DNA from: Acidaminobacter sp964416305
Lineage (GTDB): Bacteria > Bacillota > Clostridia > Peptostreptococcales > Acidaminobacteraceae
DNA: 64,000 bases
Reading direction: 5' to 3'
Assembly (NCBI GenBank): GCA_964416305.1
Contig: CAYQDM010000006.1
Location: 1-64,000, forward strand
Positions within the stretch are counted from its first letter, which is position 1. Every line of letters begins with the position of its first letter. A program made the position numbers and the translations under genes. Under the pieces are notes generated by a model that saw only the letters and a program-made list of their open reading frames with translations, was not told where the DNA came from and searched no databases. Below, in pieces: positions 1 to 6,013 of the stretch.

Positions 1-64
1 AGCAAGCCATCTCACAAGCGCTGCAGGCAATGCACCGCTCTTCTATCTTTTGCAGGATTTTCAA
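1..64 (-). CDS. 4Fe-4S ferredoxin-like protein, 5' fragment (continues off the left edge)
   Basis: On the minus strand a GGAGGTG ribosome binding site (77-71) is followed after six bases by a TTG start at 64. About 21 codons are visible and encode CIACSACEMAC, which fits the C-x2-C-x2-C-x3-C pattern of a 4Fe-4S cluster right after a short N-terminus, as in CooF/HycB-type electron-transfer subunits and short ferredoxins. It lies downstream of, and in the same direction as, the flavoprotein dehydrogenase operon and could be its electron acceptor or the first gene of another redox operon. The 162-bp repeat element separates it from that operon. The rest of the protein is outside the window, so its class cannot be decided. 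Confidence 0.6.
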   Translation of the reverse strand, partial: MKILQKIEERCIACSACEMAC

Positions 65-143
65 ACCCTTCACCTCCATAGTCGAAATTGAGCTCAGGCG
101 TCCGCCAAAGCCAGTTCTTTATTATGACAGATGCTATTGTAAA

Positions 144-161
144 TTAGTGTTTACATGGCAC
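144..161 (+). repeat. Solo terminal repeat of the 162-bp element family
   Basis: These 18 bases (TTAGTGTTTACATGGCAC) match the right end of the neighbouring full element (306-323) at 17 of 18 positions and in the same orientation. The rest of an element is not visible upstream. It is probably the remnant of a second copy, or the target into which the full copy inserted, two bases away. Confidence 0.55.
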
Positions 162-162
162 A

Positions 163-324
163 AGTGCCTTGTAAATTCTAAAACCATAACATAATACAGC
201 GATAAAATTTTCGAAATAAAAGGCGGAGGAATGAGCAATACTAAGCAGTATTGCGATTGACGACAACGCAGTGTTTCGGAATTTTAGTCTGTAGGATGTC
301 TGGTTTTAGAGTTTACATGGCACT
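163..324 (+). mobile_element. 162-bp MITE-like repeat with terminal inverted repeats, copy 1
   Basis: The element begins AGTGCCTTGTAAATTCTAAA and its right end reads as the reverse complement of that sequence with few mismatches, giving terminal inverted repeats of about 24 bp. A second copy of exactly the same length lies inverted at 29234-29395. The two share long blocks, including GCGATAAAATTTT, AGGCGGAGGAATGAG, TTGACGACAACGC and ATGTCTGGTTTTAG. A hairpin at 236-253 (CAATACT/AGTATTG) is kept in copy 2 with a compensatory pair change. No transposase is encoded, so it would be non-autonomous or a structured RNA/DNA repeat. Its last two bases form part of the stop codon of the upstream flavoprotein gene. 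Confidence 0.75.
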
Positions 325-1471
325 AAACCACTGAAGGCTCAAAGACCAGTTTGTTTTCTTTGACTCGACTCAGCGTCAGAGTCTCAACAGGTAATGTCAG
401 TTTTTCTCCCAATATGTATTCTGACATGATCAGACCAGTCGAAGGGCCGAACATAAAGCCATGACCACTGAATCCAGCGGCGACATAGAATCCCTCCACC
501 TCTTCAACCGGCCCGTATATGGGTTGACGGTCCGGAGACATGTTGTACAGGCCTGCCCATTGTCTGAGCACTTTCGCATTTCTGAGCGGCGGCAGAAGTT
601 TTGTTGCGCAGAGTGCCATTTCCTCAAGGAATTGCCAGCTGCTCGTCGTCCTGAGATCCCGCGGCTCATTCTCGTCGCCGCGTCCCATGATGATGCCGCC
701 ATGCGGCACCTGCTGACAATAAATATTCAGCGAAAAAGACATGACCATAGGCCCAAGAATCTCTTCTATTGGCTCAGTGACAAGAATCTGATGCCTTTCA
801 GAATAAACCGGAAGATCCACACCTGCCATTTGAGCAATTTTTTGAGAATAACCCCCTGCGGCATTTAAAACTACGTTCGTGGCTACGTCTCCTTTATTTG
901 TCCTGACACCCTTGATTTTTCCGTTTTCTACGTCGATCCCCGTTACTTCAGTGTGGGTCATAATTGTAGCACCCAGCCTCTTTGCAGCATCTGCAAAGGC
1001 TTGGGTAGTATGAAAAGGATTCAGGTGACCATCTTTTTGATGAAATGCAGCCGAAATCAAACCGTCCGTGTTAAGGAACGGAACGATCTCCTTAGCTTCT
1101 TCTAAATTCAGCAATTTTGAATGGATCCCCATTCGATTTTGGACTTCAATATTTTTAATAAATTGTTCATGTTCTTTTTCAGTGCTGGTCACCAGCAAAT
1201 AACCGCCCTGCTTAAATTCAATGTCGCCGTCGTATTGAAGCTCTTCGTTCGCCGTTTCAAAGAAATCACACGAATGCTTAGAAATCATACAGTTTAGCTC
1301 TGTACCCCATTGCTGGCGGATGCCGGCGCCACAGCGACCCGTAGAGCCGCTGGCCAGATAGCCTTTTTCAATCAGCAGTACATTTTTTACACCTTTTTTC
1401 GCCAGAAAATAGGCTGTAGCGCACCCGGAGATCCCGCCGCCAATAATGACCACATCTGCTGTCTTCATCAT
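323..1471 (-). CDS. FAD-dependent oxidoreductase, DAO family (HcnC / sarcosine oxidase beta-like subunit)
   Basis: This 382-residue protein has the N-terminal dinucleotide-binding motif VVIIGGGISG (GGGISG at 11-16) and an overall DAO-fold length and C-terminal GHGFMFGPSTG segment typical of sarcosine oxidase beta, HcnC, opine oxidase B and PDH beta subunits. It probably oxidises the C-N bond of an amino or imino acid and hands electrons to its iron-sulfur partners. The ATG start overlaps the stop of the preceding subunit gene (ATGA), and a second ATG follows at once. It is the last gene of the four-gene dehydrogenase operon. Its TAG stop lies on the boundary of the 162-bp repeat, so the C-terminus may have been set by insertion. 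The substrate is not deducible. Confidence 0.85.
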   Translation of the reverse strand: MMKTADVVIIGGGISGCATAYFLAKKGVKNVLLIEKGYLASGSTGRCGAGIRQQWGTELNCMISKHSCDFFETANEELQYDGDIEFKQGGYLLVTSTEKEHEQFIKNIEVQNRMGIHSKLLNLEEAKEIVPFLNTDGLISAAFHQKDGHLNPFHTTQAFADAAKRLGATIMTHTEVTGIDVENGKIKGVRTNKGDVATNVVLNAAGGYSQKIAQMAGVDLPVYSERHQILVTEPIEEILGPMVMSFSLNIYCQQVPHGGIIMGRGDENEPRDLRTTSSWQFLEEMALCATKLLPPLRNAKVLRQWAGLYNMSPDRQPIYGPVEEVEGFYVAAGFSGHGFMFGPSTGLIMSEYILGEKLTLPVETLTLSRVKENKLVFEPSVV

Positions 1472-2253
1472 TTGATGTGCCCCCTTAAAGCTTCATCAGC
1501 AATTTCACCGAGTTTGAGTGATTTTACAGGCTGTCTGTAAGTTCCCAGCGTCAGTTCCTCCATGGACTTGCCCGTCATGACTGAGATTTCTTTAAGAACT
1601 ATCGGGCCACAATTTTTAGACTGGCAAGGTCCCATTCCAACCCTGCTGAGCCTCTTAATTTCATCAAAGGTCGTGTAGCCCTTTCTGATCAGGCCTCGGA
1701 TCATTCCCAGGCTGACATCAGAGCATCTGCACACAATCACGTCATCATCCGCTTGCCTCACCTCAACCGGTTCAACCTTTATGTTCCTGATTTGACGGAC
1801 AAAAGGTTTGCCCACGGAGACGGAGACCACTGCTGTCCTATCCATGGCTTTGGTATTCAAAACTTTTATGACTTTGACAGGCGTTATAAAATTACCTTCA
1901 CGATCTAACCCTTTTATAATCATCCCAGGTTCAGGCATAGGCAAAAATTCGTACGGCAATTTAACCAAGGCTTCCGTTTCGGAATAGGTCATATCCACTG
2001 CCATGATTGCAAGCCCCGGACACTTTCCAATACAAAGGCCGCAGCCGTTGCAGTTGTCCTCTGCAACGATAGGACGATCGTTAATATCTTCAAACGGCAG
2101 AATGCCCCCGCGGTGGCAAGCGGTATAACATGGATTACATGGGATTTTTTTGTAGCATTCGACGACAATAATCGCCCCCCGATTCAGACGCTCTTCAGAC
2201 GGAAAGACGCTGTCGATGTCCTCAGGTGTTGGTATTCCTGTATTTTCGAGCAT
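1468..2253 (-). CDS. Iron-sulfur subunit: two 4Fe-4S sites plus BFD-like [2Fe-2S] domain
   Basis: The 261-residue protein starts at the ATG at 2253, nine bases after GGAGGTG. An in-frame TTG at 2271 has no room for a binding site. An N-terminal dicluster region carries cysteines at about 33, 39, 42 and 46 (CNPCYTAC) and 68, 71, 74 and 78 (CNGCGLCIGKCPG). The C-terminal third has the BFD/NirB-type pattern CRC at 175-177 and C210-x4-C215. In HcnB and opine oxidase A a BFD domain is fused to the NAD/FAD-type subunit; here it is separate and joined to a ferredoxin module, as in archaeal dye-linked proline dehydrogenase accessory subunits. It probably transfers electrons between the two flavoproteins and a soluble acceptor. 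It overlaps the next gene by four bases. Confidence 0.8.
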   Translation of the reverse strand: MLENTGIPTPEDIDSVFPSEERLNRGAIIVVECYKKIPCNPCYTACHRGGILPFEDINDRPIVAEDNCNGCGLCIGKCPGLAIMAVDMTYSETEALVKLPYEFLPMPEPGMIIKGLDREGNFITPVKVIKVLNTKAMDRTAVVSVSVGKPFVRQIRNIKVEPVEVRQADDDVIVCRCSDVSLGMIRGLIRKGYTTFDEIKRLSRVGMGPCQSKNCGPIVLKEISVMTGKSMEELTLGTYRQPVKSLKLGEIADEALRGHIK

Positions 2254-2309
2254 TACGCTTCGCACCTCCAATTCATGATATGCAAATCACAGGCTTTTGG
2301 GACAAGGCT

Positions 2310-3389
2310 CTATGCTGTTGAGACTTCTGAGATCCCTTGTCTGATTCTCGTACCTTCAGGACCTGCCCTCAATGAGTCGAGCTGGCTTATGTAATCTGAT
2401 TTCAGTGCTTCCAGTCGTTCTGACTGCCGCCCTGTAAAAGCCGCCGCAGACAATCCGGCCAAATAACCTTCAACCATGGCGCTGCTGGCTTCTTCGATAC
2501 CCGCTACGTCGCCTGCAATAAAGAGCCCTTCAATCGAGGTCATCATGTCAGAGTTTCGAATTGGCACATAACCTCCAAGAGCGGCCAGATATTTCATTTC
2601 ACAGCCTGCTTGCCAAAGCAGCTCTGAAAGTGGTGACAGCCCGACAGCGATGCACATGACGTCAACATCCAACTCTATTTCAGTTCCTGGAACAGGCGTC
2701 CAATTCTCATCCAGCTGCCAAATTGTCGCGCTTTCCAAAGCGTTTTTGCCACGGGCTTCTTTGACGGTATAACGCGTATAAATTGGAATCCCAAGGCGTC
2801 TTATCTTAGAGGCATGAACCAGATACCCCCCTATCTTCGGACCTCCTTCGACAATGGCCTTTACATTGATCCCTGACTGCATCAGCTGGTAACTGACGAT
2901 CAAGCCAATATTTCCGGCTCCAATCATCAATACATTGTCTCCGGGTTTGACGCCATAGACGTTCATCAAGGTCTGAACTGCGCCGGCACCATAGATGCCC
3001 GGCAAGTCATTGTTTGGAAACGGAATGCTTTTTTCACTGGCGCCGGTTGCCATGACAATGGCATCCGGTTTTACTTTTAAGTAAGTCCCTTCCCGTTCGA
3101 GAGTCACGACACGATCTTCGTAAAGACCCATTACGGTCGTATTCTTCCAGACTTCAATATTTGGTGATCGATCTATTTTTTCAAGCAAAAGCTTGCCGAT
3201 GTCAATGCCTCTTGTAGATGCATACTGTTTTTCTGATCCAAAAAACATATGTGTTTGCTTGACGAGCTGACCACCCAGAGCACCATCTCGCTCAATCAGC
3301 AGTACCTGACATCCCATTTCTGCAGCGCTCAGCGCGGCGCACAAGCCGGCAGGACCTCCGCCTATGATGAGTGTTTCCACTTTCTTCAC
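2310..3389 (-). CDS. NAD(P)/FAD-dependent oxidoreductase (HcnB / opine oxidase A-like subunit, without BFD tail)
   Basis: The protein has 359 residues and two Rossmann motifs: GGGPAG at 10-15 for FAD and GAGNIG at 157-162 for a second nucleotide, with ATGASEK at 114-120 and a late GLFIAGDVAG flavin motif. This is the pyridine-nucleotide-disulfide-oxidoreductase-like subunit of HcnB/OoxA/sarcosine oxidase alpha. The GTG start overlaps the stop of the upstream 2Fe-2S gene (GTGA), with GGGTGAG a few bases before it. Unlike classical HcnB, the C-terminal BFD domain is missing and is supplied by the next gene. Together these genes form a split heteromeric dehydrogenase. Confidence 0.85.
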   Translation of the reverse strand: MKKVETLIIGGGPAGLCAALSAAEMGCQVLLIERDGALGGQLVKQTHMFFGSEKQYASTRGIDIGKLLLEKIDRSPNIEVWKNTTVMGLYEDRVVTLEREGTYLKVKPDAIVMATGASEKSIPFPNNDLPGIYGAGAVQTLMNVYGVKPGDNVLMIGAGNIGLIVSYQLMQSGINVKAIVEGGPKIGGYLVHASKIRRLGIPIYTRYTVKEARGKNALESATIWQLDENWTPVPGTEIELDVDVMCIAVGLSPLSELLWQAGCEMKYLAALGGYVPIRNSDMMTSIEGLFIAGDVAGIEEASSAMVEGYLAGLSAAAFTGRQSERLEALKSDYISQLDSLRAGPEGTRIRQGISEVSTA

Positions 3390-3697
3390 AGAAGCTCACC
3401 CTTTCCTTCCTGAGTCCTGACCGTCATGCCTTCTTCAAGCATAGTGACGCAAACCTTTACATTGGCTTCACCGTTGACCTCCATCATGCAGGAGGAACAA
3501 TTTCCAATTGCGCAATAAAAACCTCTCGGCCTGTTCCGTTCTATACTGTGGCTGAGAACCCTCACTCCTGCGGCGTGCAGGGCAGCAGCAATGGTTTCCC
3601 CTTCATACCCTGAGATCTCTGAGCCGTCGAAATTAAAATTTATTTTTTTCCCTCGATTAAACTTCAATACTGGATGCTGATCGATTCTGGATGACAT
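3386..3697 (-). CDS. (2Fe-2S)-binding protein, HcnA-like / N-terminal domain of sarcosine oxidase alpha
   Basis: This 103-residue protein has the ferredoxin-fold 2Fe-2S cysteines C62-x4-C67-x2-C70 and C83, and the RPRGFYCAIGNCSSCMMEVNG segment region typical of the Fer2_4 family found in HcnA and at the N-terminus of sarcosine oxidase alpha. The ATG at 3697 is preceded by AGGGGGG at nine bases. It is the first gene of the dehydrogenase operon, and its stop overlaps the next start. Homologous subunits wire the two flavin sites together; that role here is inferred from family and context. Confidence 0.85.
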   Translation of the reverse strand: MSSRIDQHPVLKFNRGKKINFNFDGSEISGYEGETIAAALHAAGVRVLSHSIERNRPRGFYCAIGNCSSCMMEVNGEANVKVCVTMLEEGMTVRTQEGKGELL

Positions 3698-3886
3698 TTT
3701 GACATACCCCCCTAGTCGACAACCTTCCTCTTGCGCCGGGACTGAAGACTGTCTAATTGAACCATCCGCAACTAATGTCGCGGGCTTCTTGGGTCCTCAC
3801 TTTTAGCATGCGAAATATACCAAGCGATCCCCACAGTTCCTGCGGTTCTTGCGGTTTTAACCTACATTTCAATAAACCGCCGGTAC

Positions 3887-3923
3887 AATGCTCATAATGA
3901 CAGTTTTTGTCATTATGAGCATT
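3887..3923. other. Perfect 16-bp inverted repeat between the transporter genes and dehydrogenase operon
   Basis: AATGCTCATAATGACA at 3887-3902 is followed by a five-base loop and its exact reverse complement at 3908-3923. In the minus direction no U-run follows, so it is not a standard intrinsic terminator. It may be an mRNA stability or processing hairpin that sets different expression of the transporter and enzyme cistrons, or an operator. The 256-base gap between metS and the 2Fe-2S gene holds nothing else I can identify. Confidence 0.6.
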
Positions 3924-3953
3924 GCCAGCGTTAAGATTCCGCTTCGAAATATC

Positions 3954-4055
3954 TTATTCCGGTTTAGGCTTACTAGCTTTATAAAGCAAGTATGCAAAAC
4001 CAATGAAATACGAACCTGCCACGATAATCATCATAATCATTGAAGTTGTCGACAT
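3954..4055 (-). CDS. metS: MetS-like small membrane subunit of NSS transporter
   Basis: A 33-residue open frame starts one base after the symporter stop codon, with GAGGAG inside the end of the symporter gene as ribosome binding site. The peptide is one hydrophobic helix (MIMMIIVAGSYFIGFAYLLY) with a short charged tail (KASKPKPE). This matches the MetS family of tiny single-span proteins encoded just after SLC6/NSS transporters, known from the Corynebacterium glutamicum MetPS methionine/alanine importer, where MetS is needed for transport. It probably forms a complex with the upstream symporter in the membrane. Its short length means it is easily missed by gene callers. Confidence 0.8.
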   Translation of the reverse strand: MSTTSMIMMIIVAGSYFIGFAYLLYKASKPKPE

Positions 4056-4056
4056 C

Positions 4057-5571
4057 TTATGCACGCTCCTCTGCTACCGCAATAGTTTCTTCTTCAGCAG
4101 TAATATCTCGTCCCGGGCCAATTTTTTTGGCAAACCAGTTGTTCGTCAGGTAAGCTGCGATCAAAACGATTACGCATTGGAAAATAATAGTGCCCGGCGT
4201 AAAGACTTCAAACGGCGCCCACCAGTTGTCCGGATACCAGCCAACGGCTTGCCAGAACCACCATGCGGTGATCGAAACAAAGAAAACCGGGAAGAGTCTG
4301 ATGCAAGTCGACCACCATTTTCCAATTTGATAATCGGACCAAGGCATATTGATATCCTGTGTACGTGCTTTTTCAACGCCATATTTAACCATAGCAAATG
4401 CGACAAACAAACCGCTCACAAGCAAACCAATTCCCCATACCCAGTCCTGGTTGTCCAGGAAATTAAGGCTGTAAGCCGATGGTATGCCAAGGATAAAGCT
4501 GCCGATCACGACGACCAAGGTTGCCTTTTTACGCTCAAAGCCCATATCCATCATATTTCTGACGCCAACTTCAATCATTGGAAGCAGTGATGAAAGCGCT
4601 GCGATTGACATTGCGAGGAAGAAAATAGCTGCGGCGAGATTGCCCAGCGGCATTCTAGTAAAGAGCTGTGCGAGATAGATAAAGGTAATGCCGGTGTTGC
4701 CCTGAGCCAGCGCTTCATTTGCGAATTCAATGCTTGGCGACAGAGCGAAAATTGCCGGAAGCACTGTCATACCTGCAATGAGTGCACCGACGTTGTCACC
4801 GACACCCATGATCAGACAGTTGCCGGCAACGTCTTCTTTTCGTTTAGTATATACAGCATATGTAATGATGAAGCCCCATCCGGCGCCAGTCGACCAGGCT
4901 GCTTGAGTAAAAGCCGCCAACCAGATTTTTGGCTCTGCCAGCATGTGAAATTTCGGGCTGAAAAGATATTCCAGGCCTTGAGCCGCACCCGGAAGTGTAA
5001 CTGCTCTCAGCATAGCGGTGATTAAAAGGACAAATAGGGTAGGAATCATGATTTTTGAAGCTTTTTCAATTCCTTTTGTGACACCTTGATAAATTATAAT
5101 GCCTGCAATAGCCATAGAGATAAAGTGGAAAAGAATGGTCTGCGACGGTGTTGTCGTGAAAACATTCCAGATTTCGGCGGTCTGCTCCGTCCCCATGCCT
5201 GGCTTGAAAGTACCTGAAATAGCCAGAGTAAAGTACTTGACGCACCACCCCATGACGACAGAATAGTAGAATGCGATCGCCAGACAAACGACCATGATCC
5301 AAGTGCCCATCCATGTATATTTTTTACCGATGAAGTCTCTGAAGGCACCGACGGTTCCCAATCCTGTCTTTCTGCCCATGACCATTTCACCCATAAGCAG
5401 CGGTATAGCCCATACGAATAAAGCGATTGTCCAAGCGATAATGAACGGTCCGCCGCCATTTGCTGCTGCGACTCGCGGAAATCTCCAGATATTACCTGTT
5501 CCGATGGCCATGCCAATCGAAGCCAGTATAAATCCCCAACGACTTCCCCATTGTTCGGTGTTTTTGCTCAT
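4057..5571 (-). CDS. Sodium-dependent amino acid symporter, neurotransmitter:sodium symporter (NSS/SLC6) family
   Basis: The 504-residue, highly hydrophobic protein begins with the NSS signature GTGNIWRFPRVAAANGGGPF, the unwound TM1 region that binds Na+ and substrate in LeuT. It has about 11-12 membrane segments. GGGGG precedes the ATG at 5571. It is the first gene downstream of the -24/-12 promoter at 5753-5767 and is followed after one base by metS. Family members import amino acids or related amines with Na+. Its position before the amine/amino acid dehydrogenase genes suggests that it brings in their substrate. The exact substrate cannot be read from the sequence. Confidence 0.92.
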   Translation of the reverse strand: MSKNTEQWGSRWGFILASIGMAIGTGNIWRFPRVAAANGGGPFIIAWTIALFVWAIPLLMGEMVMGRKTGLGTVGAFRDFIGKKYTWMGTWIMVVCLAIAFYYSVVMGWCVKYFTLAISGTFKPGMGTEQTAEIWNVFTTTPSQTILFHFISMAIAGIIIYQGVTKGIEKASKIMIPTLFVLLITAMLRAVTLPGAAQGLEYLFSPKFHMLAEPKIWLAAFTQAAWSTGAGWGFIITYAVYTKRKEDVAGNCLIMGVGDNVGALIAGMTVLPAIFALSPSIEFANEALAQGNTGITFIYLAQLFTRMPLGNLAAAIFFLAMSIAALSSLLPMIEVGVRNMMDMGFERKKATLVVVIGSFILGIPSAYSLNFLDNQDWVWGIGLLVSGLFVAFAMVKYGVEKARTQDINMPWSDYQIGKWWSTCIRLFPVFFVSITAWWFWQAVGWYPDNWWAPFEVFTPGTIIFQCVIVLIAAYLTNNWFAKKIGPGRDITAEEETIAVAEERA

Positions 5572-5752
5572 TCACATAGTCCCCCTTTGATTTTTTAGTA
5601 CGAACGACGATCCTCCTTCTTGGCCGAGTTTACTTATAAGTGAACGTCACACTGAGCAAGCGTGACGGGCCAATCTCATACTACTTTTGTAAGGTCAGGT
5701 ATACTTGTGACAGCACTTGTGTTGGCAAAAGGACATTTCGTTGACTTATAAC

Positions 5753-5767
5753 GCAAGCACCGTGCCA
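5753..5767 (-). promoter_or_regulatory. Sigma-54 (-24/-12) promoter of the symporter operon
   Basis: On the minus strand the sequence TGGCACGGTGCTTGC matches the sigma-54 consensus TGGCACG-N4-TTGC completely. It lies about 180 bases upstream of the symporter ATG and about 100 bases downstream of an inverted repeat that can serve as enhancer. The gene upstream encodes a sigma-54-dependent activator, which supports the call. Confidence 0.9.
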
Positions 5768-5866
5768 AATGTATTGCAAACTGAAATATTCTCCAAAGGA
5801 AATTAGTTGCGCCTATTTCAACGCTTTCGGAGTCTCCAATTATGACAGTCGTATTACCCCCTCGCT

Positions 5867-5892
5867 TTTTGTGTCGGTTTTCCGACACAAAA
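5867..5892. promoter_or_regulatory. Inverted repeat, probable enhancer (UAS) for the sigma-54 activator
   Basis: TTTTGTGTCGG (5867-5877) and CCGACACAAAA (5882-5892) are perfect 11-bp arms around a TTTT centre. The centre lies about 110 bases upstream of the -24 element, a usual enhancer distance. The half-site TGTCGG/CCGACA recurs in the hairpin at 5958-6000. I infer that it binds the Fis-type helix-turn-helix of the adjacent activator. Confidence 0.65.
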
Positions 5893-5956
5893 GCAGCTAA
5901 TATTATCCCCTTTAAATACAAAATTCCACCTGTGTGTTCAAATTTATAGAGTTAAG

Positions 5957-6000
5957 AAAAAAACCGACATTGTCGAATATATGACACATGTCGGTTTTTT
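5957..6000 (-). terminator. Terminator of the activator gene, with repeated CCGACA/TGTCGG half-sites
   Basis: AAAAAACCGACAT and its complement ATGTCGGTTTTTT form a 13-bp stem (5958-5970 and 5988-6000), and an inner TGTC/GACA pair shortens the loop. A T-run follows in the minus direction, 13 bases after the activator stop codon. The half-sites are the same as in the enhancer-like repeat at 5867-5892, so the segment could also bind the activator. Confidence 0.75.
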
Positions 6001-6013
6001 GACACCCCTTTAC

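Noticed and set aside
461..868. Plus-strand open frames opposite the flavoprotein genes and many similar antisense frames across the window
   Set aside because: They lie opposite well-supported genes, lack ribosome binding sites and have no recognisable protein pattern; they follow from codon bias of the true genes.
323..3697. Hydrogen cyanide synthase (hcnABC)
   Set aside because: The subunits are related, but the BFD domain is split off and joined to a dicluster module, and the genes are linked to an amino acid importer; a general amine/amino acid dehydrogenase is more likely.
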